Numbered from the stretch's first letter, positions 9,901-17,873 are shown. The stretch is DNA of 64,000 bases from Secundilactobacillus yichangensis (GCF_016861565.1 NZ_BOLK01000012.1:33696-97695); one strand, 5' to 3'. The notes: generated by a model from the sequence alone, not told the origin. A program made the numbers and translations.

Positions 9901-10841
9901 TAGTTACCGACGGCACTTTGAACGGTAAATTTGATAGCGATGATGTTTCATTGCAGACATTTAAAGTCGTTTTAGCGAAGAATACGCCGTCGCAACTGAC
10001 AACTTCACTGATTCCAATTACCGAAGATGGTAAAATGCTGTTAACTACGCCAACTACCGCAACTGGCGAACCTGGTGAGGCGATTGACGAAAACGGATAT
10101 CCGTTAGTCGACGGTTACACGGCGGTGCCAGATCAAAAGTTAACCATTCCAAACGTACCAGCTGGAACCTTGGTTAAATACACTGCTGACACACAAACTG
10201 CGGTGGTAGCGTTTGTAGATGAAAATGGCCAGCCAATTATTCCGAGCCAAGCGCTTACGGGCTTGACCAGAACACCGCTGGATCATAATCAAGTAGAAGC
10301 ATACATCCAAGACGCGTTGAATAAGGGCTACAGACTGGTTTCGGATGGGACAGTTAATGCTAAATTCGACAGCAATTCACAGTCGGTTCAGGGCTTCAAG
10401 GTTGTCCTAGCACAGATTCCACCGGCAACGTCAACGGTAACGGAAACGGGAGAGCCAACAAAAACACCAGAAGCACCGATCACTCCAGTTGCTGAAGCAG
10501 GCCAACCGGTAGAAGAAGCGCCGACTTCGACAACCCCTGAAAAGGTGATGGAAACTGCGGCCAGTGGTGATGAGAAAGTTAACAATAAATCAGCAGATAA
10601 CAACGATAACCAGCCAAATACAGCCTCGACAACAATGAACGTTCAAAGAGACAGTACTAACAGCGAATCGTTTGAGACTGGGCAAGCTGATAAGACGCCA
10701 CAATTAGCTGATCAGCAGGCAATAAATCAGCTACCGCAAACTAGTGAGCAGGAAGCTCAGATAAACTCGGTTATCGGTATACTGTTACTAAGTCTTGCGA
10801 CTCTGTTGGGCTTGGTGACTAAGCGAAAACGGGAGCACTGA
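6915..10841 (+). CDS. LPxTG-anchored surface adhesin with L-type lectin domain and MucBP-like repeats
   Basis: A 1308-residue exported wall protein. It starts with a KxYKxGKxW-type signal (KMYKIGKSW, residues 19-27) followed by a hydrophobic segment. A Thr/Gln/Pro-rich spacer runs to about residue 130. Residues about 155-430 resemble an L-type lectin (VFINWDNKMISSPWGYGGDGMGLLF). A beta-rich region follows, and then about three and a half repeats of roughly 145 residues beginning near 655, 805, 949 and 1093; each has a MucBP-like strand (TATVVFLDD), a KGY/QGY helix and a GYTxVPDQ block. The C-terminus has a sortase motif LPQTS (about 1273), a hydrophobic helix and KRKREH. The likely role is adhesion to glycans or mucus. 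The ATG follows GGGGGAGGCGG. Confidence 0.92.
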   Translation: MKKQRRIVDELTTTKEHYKMYKIGKSWAYTMILVASVSLGATLTEKTVAKAAETTPVTQTTDQANQNSNTVMLTSKEATSINQQQGDNDSTAGDTQVVSTPATEKPLTQAPEQPIVTTDTEQPVVTKAVTNSEPGNSSTKLEGREAPVDESGYLITAKDDNGNYSLDPAATSHPKVAVDTTNIDDYMEAHKIDGTPIEFTGDSVAMTDGYEEMDINNVKKFPKSTALITTMQQIDFSKDFSMDASVFINWDNKMISSPWGYGGDGMGLLFENIPPAEAIETAQEGGGIGVSDKDVDKIAYIISANAMNESPKGDYDKNSWIIYQAQDGNPQQAINTADNQPIVTGVTTALSDAKPSKSISYSFIVNYTANDKKLTTVVKDETGADVTTWNYVVPDEYVGKFFTMVVTGASAASRAAYTAKINSYTYQATTAKLNVTSSGLQDGSTGPAQTGIVGMAGSTVAFYRDGTTAPTVTDDGKAVAVAIPVKDVGTDYLAANQFTVLSDLENSVDLVFTHDATAKVIYVTDDGQTISDTQEVSGPVGSSQAYTVTNPDPENYYFAENDQPATGTLTVTDDTNDDVTIQLKHVITASVQPINTLGEAIAGGLVTAFKGKPGDIIDLTKLSAITGYTVVPDQTLFIPDEDGNLNVVYQANPQKATVQFVTVDGSGTKEIAKSLSLNGVTDEAVNHAEVAAAIQAILDKGYSLGNADGTLNAVFDNNDGQDQVFKIVFKPVNQVALNVTLVPVGEDNVPLTNATSTTISGLPGTTIDPENYPEIDGYTVVPNQEKFFPDQPDQQLKIVYTAETQTATVVFLDDNSQQLVPDQQITGKTGTAVGRQQISPSIQFLINQGYKLVTDGALNAVFDTDSKTPQTIKVLFAKNAVSQLATSLIPVTEDGHMLFTTPTTVTGAPGDVVSESDYPEVNGYTAVPDQKIVIPDLPTGTLVKYVPNEQSATIKFIADGQEIAGPVEISGLTNTAVDHGQVAPIIQSLINQGYKLVTDGTLNGKFDSDDVSLQTFKVVLAKNTPSQLTTSLIPITEDGKMLLTTPTTATGEPGEAIDENGYPLVDGYTAVPDQKLTIPNVPAGTLVKYTADTQTAVVAFVDENGQPIIPSQALTGLTRTPLDHNQVEAYIQDALNKGYRLVSDGTVNAKFDSNSQSVQGFKVVLAQIPPATSTVTETGEPTKTPEAPITPVAEAGQPVEEAPTSTTPEKVMETAASGDEKVNNKSADNNDNQPNTASTTMNVQRDSTNSESFETGQADKTPQLADQQAINQLPQTSEQEAQINSVIGILLLSLATLLGLVTKRKREH

Positions 10842-10876
10842 AACCATTATTCGTCATTCTGAAAACGAATTAAACA

Positions 10877-10922
10877 CAAGAAGGTGCCCAGATTGTTGAA
10901 GACAATCTGGGCACCTTCTTGT
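10877..10922. terminator. Bidirectional terminator after the adhesin gene
   Basis: ACAAGAAGGTGCCCAGATTG pairs with its near-perfect complement ending at 10922 around a 5-base loop. Confidence 0.85.
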
Positions 10923-10952
10923 TAATCTGTGCGTCTAATTTTTAAAGCTACA

Positions 10953-10995
10953 CAAACAAACAGGACAACGCTACCCACCAAAGAGCGTTATCCTG
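10953..10995 (-). terminator. Terminator of the amaP-asp23 operon
   Basis: On the minus strand CAGGATAACGCT pairs with AGCGTTGTCCTG and is followed by TTTGTTTG. Confidence 0.75.
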
Positions 10996-11006
10996 TGTAA
11001 ATGAGA

Positions 11007-11549
11007 TTATTTAACACGTGCAGGCTCATCATCCGGAGTGACCTTATCAACTCCGGTTGAAACTGCCGACTTTGTTTTTTTGGCACCTTTGTTCACAGCG
11101 TTCTTTGTCTTGTCGCCAAGTTCACCGACTTTATCCGGTACAGAAACAGAGTCGTGTTCATGTTCAGCACGAGTTTTCACGTCAACGACCGTAACGTTTA
11201 CTTCAATCACGTCAAGGCCAGTCATTTCGTCGACATTTTCAACAATTTTCTGTTTAATTTGATCGTACAGGGCTGGGATATCGATACCGTATTCTGCCAC
11301 AATGTTCAAATCAACAGCAACCTGTTTCTTGCCGACTTCTACATCAACGCCGGAAGTTACATCATTGGTATTAACTAATTTATCAGCAACGTTAGCGAAG
11401 AAACCACCATCGACCGTGAGTAAACCTTTGATATCGTTCAGGCAAAGGCCAACAATCTTTTGCAATACCTTGTCTTCGTAAGTGAGTTCACCTTTAATGT
11501 TAGTCTTGGTGTTCTTTGATTCGGATTTGTTGAGTGTTGAGGTTGGCAT
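11007..11549 (-). CDS. asp23: Asp23/Gls24 family envelope stress protein
   Basis: A 180-residue soluble protein of the alkaline shock protein family. The Asp23 core runs from about residue 20 (GELTYEDKVLQKIVGLCLNDIKGLLTVDGG) to VIEVNVTVVDV near 130. A Lys/Ala/Asp-rich tail follows (KVGELGDKTKNAVNKGAKKTKSAV). Family members gather at the membrane through AmaP and support envelope homeostasis. It is the last gene of the three-gene minus-strand operon amaP, DUF2273, asp23. The ribosome site is AAAGGAGG just upstream. A terminator follows 10 bases after the stop. Confidence 0.93.
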   Translation of the reverse strand: MPTSTLNKSESKNTKTNIKGELTYEDKVLQKIVGLCLNDIKGLLTVDGGFFANVADKLVNTNDVTSGVDVEVGKKQVAVDLNIVAEYGIDIPALYDQIKQKIVENVDEMTGLDVIEVNVTVVDVKTRAEHEHDSVSVPDKVGELGDKTKNAVNKGAKKTKSAVSTGVDKVTPDDEPARVK

Positions 11550-11572
11550 TAAACGTCCTCCTTTAACGGGGA

Positions 11573-11758
11573 TTACTTAAAATAATCATCCAATAGACCG
11601 GTTTGGGAAAGGAATAATCCTGCTGCCACGCCAAGGCCGACTAAAACCAGCAGGACCAGCGTCTTCCAAAAACCAATCATGAGCAACAACAGAGCAATCA
11701 CTAAACCGGTGACACCACCGATGATGGGCCAGCGGTATAGTTTGAGTAACTCAGGCAT
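11573..11758 (-). CDS. DUF2273 small membrane protein
   Basis: A 61-residue protein with two hydrophobic helices (WPIIGGVTGLVIALLLLMIGFW and LVLLVLVGLGVAAGLFL), the size and pattern of DUF2273 proteins that sit between amaP and asp23 in many Firmicutes. I choose the ATG at 11758 because AAAGGAGG lies seven bases upstream; a longer frame begins inside amaP without a ribosome site. Its role is probably structural in the Asp23 membrane complex. The assignment rests on size, topology and context. Confidence 0.85.
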   Translation of the reverse strand: MPELLKLYRWPIIGGVTGLVIALLLLMIGFWKTLVLLVLVGLGVAAGLFLSQTGLLDDYFK

Positions 11759-11771
11759 GACAACGCCTCCT

Positions 11772-12329
11772 TTACACGACACGGGGCTGTTTTGACTGAC
11801 GGTGCTGCTTGAAATCCGTTAACCGGATATCGATTTTTCGGTGATGATCGATACCCAGCAGTGTCTTAAGGTCTTGCTCCAGCCGTTCTGCAAACTGTTT
11901 TGACTGCAGCGTCGCGTTTGGAGAGGACCGCAATTTACCGTGGATCTTAACTTTCAACCGCCTACGTGAAAGCTTAGTGGTAACTTTGGGTTCGCTAATG
12001 AATGGTTCATGCTGTAGTGAGGAAAGGGTGAAATTATCGATGGCCTTCTTAGTTATTCGCAGTTGTCCATTGTTATGGCGCGTGCGATATAACTGAAATG
12101 ATTTCGGCCAAGCGGTAATGACGAGGAAGAGTACGATCAATACGACTCCTAAAACTAAGCCACCCCAGAAGAGGTAATTCTGACTAACGGTCTGCATCGT
12201 GCCAGAGTCTAAAAATTTTAGATGCAACGGTTCACCAATCACGGACCAATTTTGGAGCATCAAGCCTAAAGACAACGGTATTGCGAGAACAATTAGGATC
12301 GCAAGTCCCGCTTTAGTAAAGGTTTGCAA
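11772..12329 (-). CDS. amaP: Alkaline shock response membrane anchor protein AmaP
   Basis: A 185-residue protein with two N-terminal membrane helices (LAILIVLAIPLSLGLML and LFWGGLVLGVVLIVLFLVITAW). A cytoplasmic domain with the family strand pattern (VTTKLSRRRLKVKIHGKLRSSPNATLQ) follows. AmaP anchors Asp23 at the membrane. The start is TTG with an AGAAGGGTGG ribosome site. It is the first gene of the operon. Upstream lie an extended -10 box and a 17-base palindrome, which may control the operon. Confidence 0.88.
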   Translation of the reverse strand: MQTFTKAGLAILIVLAIPLSLGLMLQNWSVIGEPLHLKFLDSGTMQTVSQNYLFWGGLVLGVVLIVLFLVITAWPKSFQLYRTRHNNGQLRITKKAIDNFTLSSLQHEPFISEPKVTTKLSRRRLKVKIHGKLRSSPNATLQSKQFAERLEQDLKTLLGIDHHRKIDIRLTDFKQHRQSKQPRVV

Positions 12330-12356
12330 GTTATCACCACCCTTCTTTGTAATACC

Positions 12357-12362
12357 ATCATA
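12357..12362 (-). promoter_or_regulatory. Extended -10 box of amaP operon
   Basis: On the minus strand TGTTATGAT lies about 28 bases upstream of the TTG start. Confidence 0.4.
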
Positions 12363-12395
12363 ACAAGTGAGTAGCGGTGATTTCTAGAAGAATGC

Positions 12396-12412
12396 TGATA
12401 ATTTTATTATCA
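12396..12412. promoter_or_regulatory. Fur/PerR-like palindrome upstream of amaP
   Basis: TGATAATTTTATTATCA is a perfect palindrome of 7-base arms around TTT. The arms equal Fur-family half-sites, but the spacing (3 rather than 1) is unusual. Confidence 0.4.
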
Positions 12413-12490
12413 TTACCATAAGCAGTATATTTAATAAGCTAATTGATACTTTTAGAATATTTTGTCTGATTTTAAGACAGAGGTTGGTCG

Positions 12491-13108
12491 TTAGTTGCGT
12501 ACAGTAGCAGTTGGGTTACCAACTGAAGGGTCGATTGCCAACCGGAATAAGATGTCGCTTTTTTCGGAAAACGGCAGGCCATCTAAATACAGTTCACGGT
12601 AGGTGTCAATTTTAGTCCGTTGATAACCGGCATCTTCAATGGCTTCGTTAAGCGCCTGCAAGGTTTTAGCTTGCGGACCGATTTCGCCGTGTCCCGTAGC
12701 CTGAATTTCAGTCCCTTCCGCCAGCTGTTCAAAGTGGATCTGATCAGAAAGTGACTTTTCCCAGTTAGCGTAGTGTTTTGCAGCGTCAAAGGTATCCTGG
12801 TGGATGAACAATGGCTGTTTGAGCCAGATTTTAAATTTTTCACCATTACCGTCCAGCGTCCAAACTGACTGGAGCGGGTAGGGGCGATACGTTTTAAAGC
12901 CACCGACTTCGATGCCGATGTTTTGGCTATCGGCGATAATTGCCGCCACTTTTTCGACTGCTTCCGCTAAGAGGATGAACGTCTCATCGTTGGTATGCTG
13001 CAGCGCCCGTCCTTCAGCAGTGATGTAGCTGCGGGTGGTTAATTCAACAATTGACGGTGTTGCAGAGTGCTGATATTCAGCCGGTTCGTAAGTTTCCCAG
13101 TTAAACAT
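12491..13108 (-). CDS. GyrI-like small-molecule-binding domain protein
   Basis: A 205-residue protein without a DNA-binding domain that resembles stand-alone GyrI-like/AraC effector-binding proteins. The typical N-terminus MFNWETYEPAEYQ is followed by strands VELTTRSYITAEG, a central GGFKTYRPYPLQSVWTLDG and a C-terminal YRELYLDG...KSDILFRLAID. Such proteins bind small hydrophobic or cationic molecules. The ATG follows AAGGAGG. It is a single gene, and T-rich sequence follows. The ligand is not known. Confidence 0.75.
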   Translation of the reverse strand: MFNWETYEPAEYQHSATPSIVELTTRSYITAEGRALQHTNDETFILLAEAVEKVAAIIADSQNIGIEVGGFKTYRPYPLQSVWTLDGNGEKFKIWLKQPLFIHQDTFDAAKHYANWEKSLSDQIHFEQLAEGTEIQATGHGEIGPQAKTLQALNEAIEDAGYQRTKIDTYRELYLDGLPFSEKSDILFRLAIDPSVGNPTATVRN

Positions 13109-13350
13109 GGTAAGGACCTCCTTGTCAGGTAACGGTCAGATTTGTTTTAATGTGCCGTCATTTTAGAACAATCACGGTGCGGGTACCACCAACTAGGCTT
13201 GCTTAAGCTAAATTGATACAGTAATCGGAATTAGTCTGATAATGGTTTGAGTTGCGGCTTCCGTTCGGCAGTATTCGTACACCTGATTCAGCTCCCAGGA
13301 TAGCTTTTTGACGTTCATCAGAATACCGCCTATACTTGAAGTAATAAATA

Positions 13351-13364
13351 TGTAAGCGCTTTTA
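13351..13364 (+). promoter_or_regulatory. CcpA cre-like site upstream of arsA
   Basis: TGTAAGCGCTTTTA matches the cre consensus at 13 of 14 positions. It ends 22 bases before the arsA start, a position at which CcpA would block transcription. Confidence 0.55.
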
Positions 13365-13386
13365 CTCGAAAGGAGGAGATGATAAA

Positions 13387-15117
13387 TTGGTTCTATATCA
13401 GCCATCAACAGCCAACCTGACCCACTATTTATTTTTCACGGGCAAGGGCGGTGTTGGTAAGACAACGATGGCTACTGCCACTGCGATACACCTGGCGGAT
13501 GCTGGCAAGCAGGTCATGATTGTTTCCACGGATCCCGCCAGTAACTTACAGGATGTGTTTGAAACTAAGCTGAGTAATCAGCCTAAGCCAGTGCCGGGCG
13601 TGACTGGCATAGATGCGGCTAATTTTGACCCGATCGTGGCGGCTAACGAATATCGTGAAAGCGTGATTGGCCCGTATCGCGGCAAGCTGCCGGAAGTTGC
13701 CATTCAAAACATGTCTGAACAGCTATCGGGTTCATGCACGGTAGAAATCGCATCGTTTAACGAATTCGCCAAGTTTCTGACTGATTCCGCCGTTGATCAG
13801 AAATATGATTACATTATCTTTGATACCGCGCCGACCGGTCACGCTTTGCGGATGCTGCAATTGCCGTCAGCTTGGAGCAACTATCTGGATCAGAATCAGG
13901 AGGGAGCCTCCTGTCTAGGACAACTAGCAGGGTTAGGTGATCAGAAGGCAACGTATAAGAAGGCGGTTGAAACCTTGAATAATGCGGAACTCACCACGCT
14001 ATTGCTTGTTACAAGACCGCAGCGGGCTTCGCTGGTTGAAACCGAGCGTGCTGCTGCAGAATTAACTCAGATCGGTATGACCAACCAGCAGCTGATTATC
14101 AATGGTGTCTTGGAACAGCCAACGGATGAACCTTCGCAGGCTATCTTTGACCAGCAGCAATCCGATTTGCGTGACATGCCGACAGCCTTAAAATTATTGC
14201 CAAGTGCGAAAGTGCCGTTACGGGCTTATAACGTTACCGGAGTGGCTAATATTCGTAAGGTGCTGCAAGAAGAACAGCCACCTGTGACTGTTAAACCAAC
14301 TTTACAGCCCAAGTTTCCTTCTATTGATAAAATCGTCGATGATCTCATTGATCAGAATAAGAAAATTGTCTTCACCATGGGTAAGGGCGGCGTTGGCAAA
14401 ACCACGGTTGCTACTCAGTTGGCCAAGAAGTTGGCAGCTCATCATAAAACAGTGCATCTTGCCACAACGGATCCAGCTGATCATTTAGCCTTGTTCAAAA
14501 TTGATGATCCGGCAATTACTGTGAGCCATATAGATGAAAAACAGGTGCTTAAGCAGTATCAGGATGAAGTGCTGAATAAAGCAAAACAAACCATGTCAGC
14601 GGATGACGTTGACTACATTGCTGAAGATTTGCGTTCACCTTGTACCCAGGAGATTGCAGTGTTCAGAGCGTTTGCGGATGTTGTGGCGCAAAACGACAGC
14701 GATATTGTTGTTATTGATACGGCACCGACTGGACACACGCTGCTGTTACTGAATTCCACCGAAAACTATGCTGAAGAAGTGAAGCGCACAACGGGTGAAG
14801 TACCGCAGAACGTGTTGGCTCTTTTGCCACGGCTGCAGGATCCCAAGCAAACTGAGATTATCACCGTGACGCTACCGGAAACAACGCCGATCTATGAGTC
14901 GCTGCGGCTAAACGCTGACCTTGATCGGGCCAAGATGCCGCATAAATGGTGGGTCGTTAATCAAAGTTTATTGGCAACTCAAACCACTAATTCGGTGTTA
15001 CAGGCCCGTGCAAGCAGTGAATTGAAATGGATCAAAAAAGTTAAAGCTGTCTCTAATGGCTACTATGCTGTTGAAAAGTGGCAGCCGAATTTTGAACAGA
15101 TGAACTTAACAGTTTAA
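13387..15117 (+). CDS. arsA: Arsenical pump-driving ATPase ArsA
   Basis: A 576-residue two-domain ATPase that energises arsenite efflux through a membrane partner. Each half has a deviant Walker A GKGGVGKTT (about residues 17 and 335) and the signature DTAPTGH. The three metalloid-binding cysteines of the family appear in context: SCTVEIASFNEF, GASCLGQL and SPCTQEIAVF. The start is TTG preceded by AAAGGAGGAG. arsD follows 19 bases downstream. No ArsB or Acr3 permease and no ArsR repressor lie beside it, and the order arsA-arsD is the reverse of classical operons. An arsenate reductase gene is 20 kb away at 35527. Confidence 0.93.
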   Translation: MVLYQPSTANLTHYLFFTGKGGVGKTTMATATAIHLADAGKQVMIVSTDPASNLQDVFETKLSNQPKPVPGVTGIDAANFDPIVAANEYRESVIGPYRGKLPEVAIQNMSEQLSGSCTVEIASFNEFAKFLTDSAVDQKYDYIIFDTAPTGHALRMLQLPSAWSNYLDQNQEGASCLGQLAGLGDQKATYKKAVETLNNAELTTLLLVTRPQRASLVETERAAAELTQIGMTNQQLIINGVLEQPTDEPSQAIFDQQQSDLRDMPTALKLLPSAKVPLRAYNVTGVANIRKVLQEEQPPVTVKPTLQPKFPSIDKIVDDLIDQNKKIVFTMGKGGVGKTTVATQLAKKLAAHHKTVHLATTDPADHLALFKIDDPAITVSHIDEKQVLKQYQDEVLNKAKQTMSADDVDYIAEDLRSPCTQEIAVFRAFADVVAQNDSDIVVIDTAPTGHTLLLLNSTENYAEEVKRTTGEVPQNVLALLPRLQDPKQTEIITVTLPETTPIYESLRLNADLDRAKMPHKWWVVNQSLLATQTTNSVLQARASSELKWIKKVKAVSNGYYAVEKWQPNFEQMNLTV

Positions 15118-15136
15118 ATAAAGGTCGTGAATAATA

Positions 15137-15466
15137 ATGAAAAAAGTTGAAATTTTTGAACCGGCACTGTGCTGTCCTACTGGACTGTGCGGACCCAGCG
15201 TGGATCAGAATCTAGTTCGTTTGACCGCCATCCAACGTTCGGTCAATCACAGCGGCAAGGCAATGATCGTTCGCCGGAACTTAGCTCAGAACCCTGATGC
15301 TTTCTTACGCAATCCCCAGGTGGCCGAGCTGCTGAAAACTGACGATATGTCGTGCCTGCCAATTACGTTGGTTGACGGTGCGGTTAAAAAGACTGGCGCC
15401 TACCCGACAAATGCTGAATTAACCGCCTATACCGGAGTTGATTCGGAAAAAGTGAACACCAAATAA
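15137..15466 (+). CDS. arsD: Arsenite metallochaperone ArsD
   Basis: A 109-residue protein that hands As(III) or Sb(III) to ArsA. It shows the N-terminal FEPALCCPTGLCG with Cys12, Cys13 and Cys18, the metalloid site needed for transfer. The later vicinal Cys pairs of the longer R773 form are absent. It lies directly behind arsA, with a terminator after it, which supports a two-gene operon. The lack of a pump gene here means the partner must be elsewhere or missing. Confidence 0.93.
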   Translation: MKKVEIFEPALCCPTGLCGPSVDQNLVRLTAIQRSVNHSGKAMIVRRNLAQNPDAFLRNPQVAELLKTDDMSCLPITLVDGAVKKTGAYPTNAELTAYTGVDSEKVNTK

Positions 15467-15467
15467 G

Positions 15468-15503
15468 AAATCACCCTCGCAAGTTACGATGCGAGGGTGA
15501 TTT
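15468..15503 (+). terminator. Terminator of arsAD
   Basis: AAATCACCCTCGCA pairs perfectly with TGCGAGGGTGATTT. Confidence 0.85.
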
Positions 15504-15641
15504 TGATGACGGACTCATTTCCGAGTAGTTTATGCTGAAAAAACAGAGTGAAATTATTGAGTTCCGCTTATTTTATCGATAGACTTACACTGTATAATTG
15601 CTTGTTGTTTATTTTACAATAACATAGGAAGGATGTTATCA

Positions 15642-16253
15642 ATGAAATCCCAATTTATCCTTGCTGCGGCACTGGCATCGCTGATGTTAGCTGGCTGCAG
15701 TTCCAATAATCAGTCAAAGTCTGATCAAAGCAGCGCATCATCTTCTAGTGCAGTGAGCCACAGCCAGTCAAGCTCAGCCAGCCAGTCATCGGCCGTTAGT
15801 GATGTGAGTCAAGTTAAAGTGTCAGTGGCGACGGCAATCAAAACGTATCAGCAAACTTATGCTAATTCGCAGATCACAGACCTTTCAGTTGAGCGGGAAC
15901 TGGGAAAATATCAATATGAAATCGAAGGTGTAGATAACAGCCGTGAACATACTCTAAAATTAGACGCTAATAGTGGCAAGATTCTCGTCAAAAAGAGCGA
16001 ACGGCTGGATGCGGATGAAGCGAATGGCGCAGAACGGCAAGACGCACTGGATCTGAACAATATGATTGGCTTATCCCGCGTCGTGAAAATAGCACAGCCA
16101 AAGGCTAAGGGACAGGCTGCAACTGAAGCGTCCATTGATAAAGAGAGCGAACAAACGATTTGGGAGATTCAGTTTGGACATCAAGGACAGGAAACCAGCG
16201 TGAAGCTTAACGCACAAACGGGTCGAATACTGGCGGTTGACACCGATGATTAA
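15642..16253 (+). CDS. PepSY-domain lipoprotein
   Basis: A 203-residue exported lipoprotein with lipobox LAGC at about residues 19-22. A long Ser/Gln/Ala linker follows, then two PepSY-type repeats (TAIKTYQQTYANSQITDLSVERELGKYQYEIEGVD and ARVVKIAQ...TIWEIQFGHQGQETSVKLNAQTGRILAVD). I choose the ATG at 15642, because the upstream in-frame ATG at 15633 directly abuts the AGGAAGG ribosome site. PepSY proteins are often thought to restrain extracytoplasmic proteases, but the role here is unknown. It appears monocistronic. Confidence 0.85.
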   Translation: MKSQFILAAALASLMLAGCSSNNQSKSDQSSASSSSAVSHSQSSSASQSSAVSDVSQVKVSVATAIKTYQQTYANSQITDLSVERELGKYQYEIEGVDNSREHTLKLDANSGKILVKKSERLDADEANGAERQDALDLNNMIGLSRVVKIAQPKAKGQAATEASIDKESEQTIWEIQFGHQGQETSVKLNAQTGRILAVDTDD

Positions 16254-16332
16254 TCGAATTTTAGCTAATTTGAGCGTGCTTGCCTCGGCGTCACCAAAGG
16301 GGTATATTACTTCTTAAATGAGGTGATTTTTG

Positions 16333-16842
16333 ATGAGAAAATGGATTATTGCTGGTGGCGTGCTGATCACCAGCCTAGGCATGACTGGGATCAGTGCTAG
16401 TGCCAGCAGCTATGGAACGACTGCTAAGTCAGTGCGGGGAACCTGGTATTGGACAACTGGTCACTATCGGGGAGCAGCTGCGGGTCAACAGGTGACATTG
16501 TCGACGCATAAAATTGCTTGGCACTCCTTCCCTACAGGGACAGGTAACTTTGGCTACCTGCCTAAAATCAGTAAAGTTCACGGCTGGTATCGAATTAACA
16601 TCGGTACTGCTGAAAAGCTTGCCAAAAACAAAAACCAGGCGATTCATGGCTGGAACAAGTCGGACTACATGTATTTTCGCAAGACTACTCACAAGGTAAA
16701 TGGTAAGAGCCAATCGGTTCTGCTATGGAGCGTAACGGGTTCAAAACTGAAATCAGCAATGATCCTGACACATCATAAAACGTATCTGCATAAGGGACAG
16801 CAAACCGTTGCCGTTAAAGCGGACGGTTCGTATCACTATTAA
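16333..16842 (+). CDS. Secreted protein of unknown function
   Basis: A 169-residue product with a signal peptide (RKWIIAGGVLITSLGMTGISASAS) and a mature part rich in Lys, His, Thr, Tyr and Trp, with strand-like segments (GTWYWTTGHYRG, KIAWHSFPTG, GWYRINIG). Small exported proteins of this composition are common and poorly described in lactobacilli. The ATG at 16333 follows AGGTGAT. It has its own terminator. I do not recognise the family. Confidence 0.75.
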   Translation: MRKWIIAGGVLITSLGMTGISASASSYGTTAKSVRGTWYWTTGHYRGAAAGQQVTLSTHKIAWHSFPTGTGNFGYLPKISKVHGWYRINIGTAEKLAKNKNQAIHGWNKSDYMYFRKTTHKVNGKSQSVLLWSVTGSKLKSAMILTHHKTYLHKGQQTVAVKADGSYHY

Positions 16843-16859
16843 ACTAAAGTTGAATTTAA

Positions 16860-16890
16860 AGGTCGTAGGCAAATGCTTACGGCCTTTTTT
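16860..16890 (+). terminator. Rho-independent terminator
   Basis: AGGTCGTAGGC pairs with GCTTACGGCCT (with G-U pairs), followed by TTTTTT. Confidence 0.8.
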
Positions 16891-16983
16891 GACCACTTAT
16901 CGGGGAAAATAGACCGGTTATTCTGGCTAACTAGCTATTAGATGAGAATGCGGATAGACTGATTTTGAAAGGAGGGGGATAAA

Positions 16984-17427
16984 GTGGATGTCATCTTTAA
17001 TCTAGCTAAGAAATTTGTCACACCATCAATTAGTATCAACGCACAAAAGGAGAGTCAGGAATTAATTCAGCTATCAATTGAAATTGATCGGCTGGTTAAT
17101 AAGATGACCGTCATCGGCTACCAGGATAACCGGCGAATAGTGGTGCCGTTTTATCGCATTATTCGGTTTTACACGCAAGGTAAGCACGTGGTCTGCGAAA
17201 CCACTGCGGGTACCTACCGGGTGCGTCAGCGGATGTATGAGTTAAGAACACAGCTTTCAGACTCAGCGTTCATTTCCGTTTCCAATGCTGAGATTGTCAA
17301 CAAGTCAGCTATTCAGTCGTTCTCGTTGACTAGCAGCGGCAGTTACCAGATTAATTTAACGACGGGAGCGAGTACCTATACGTCGAGGCGTTACGTTAAG
17401 CAAATCAAGGAGGCCTTTTTAAAATGA
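16984..17427 (+). CDS. LytTR-domain transcriptional regulator
   Basis: A 147-residue protein consisting of a short N-terminal segment and a C-terminal LytTR DNA-binding domain (about 50-147: RIVVPFYRIIRFYTQGKHVVCETTAGTYRVRQRMYELRTQL, then FISVSNAEIVNKSAIQSF). The start is GTG with a strong GAAAGGAGGGGG site. It overlaps the next gene by four bases (ATGA), so translation is coupled. In lactobacilli such LytTR proteins pair with a DUF3021 membrane protein, which probably inhibits or senses for the regulator. Target genes are unknown, although autoregulation is usual. Confidence 0.9.
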   Translation: MDVIFNLAKKFVTPSISINAQKESQELIQLSIEIDRLVNKMTVIGYQDNRRIVVPFYRIIRFYTQGKHVVCETTAGTYRVRQRMYELRTQLSDSAFISVSNAEIVNKSAIQSFSLTSSGSYQINLTTGASTYTSRRYVKQIKEAFLK

Positions 17428-17873
17428 AAGTTATTTTACATGCCATTTCCGGAGCCGTGATCGGTATCACAGTTGGTTTTATGATGGCACTCTTTTTTTC
17501 GGTATTGAATCAAACCGCAATCTTTATGCCGTCAACACCAGAATTTGTCGCTCGGTTCAGCAATAATTTAATGGCGACTATCGCCTCGGCAGGCTTATGG
17601 GCTTTGATGGGGATCGTTTTTGACGTGACCAGCTATTTAATTTTTGAACGGAGTCAGTGGAGCATCACCCATCAGACGATCGTTCACTTTCTTGTGACCT
17701 ATGCGTGTTTTACACCACTGGCAATTATCGCTGACTGGTTTCCGGTACAGCATTACTTCCTTTCATATACGCTGGAATTTGTCATTATTTACATCATTAT
17801 GTGGTTCATTTCTATGCAGATTGCTAAAGCGAAGGTTCGTCGGCTGAATCAGTTGCTGAATGGAAAAGAATGA
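17424..17873 (+). CDS. DUF3021 membrane protein, partner of the LytTR regulator
   Basis: A 149-residue protein with four membrane helices (HAISGAVIGITVGFMMALFF, LMATIASAGLWALMGIVF, TIVHFLVTYACFTPLAI, LEFVIIYIIMWFISM) in the DUF3021 pattern. It starts within the stop codon of the LytTR gene. The pair is a known two-gene unit in which the membrane protein is thought to hold the regulator inactive; that mechanism is inferred from related systems. A short Lys/Arg-rich C-terminal tail faces the cytoplasm. Confidence 0.87.
   Translation: MKVILHAISGAVIGITVGFMMALFFSVLNQTAIFMPSTPEFVARFSNNLMATIASAGLWALMGIVFDVTSYLIFERSQWSITHQTIVHFLVTYACFTPLAIIADWFPVQHYFLSYTLEFVIIYIIMWFISMQIAKAKVRRLNQLLNGKE

Noticed and set aside
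11038..11262. Plus-strand ORFs opposite asp23
   Set aside because: Antisense frames of a highly conserved gene, without ribosome sites.
13208..13408. 66-codon minus-strand ORF over the arsA promoter
   Set aside because: It overlaps the arsA ribosome site and cre site and shows no ribosome site of its own.
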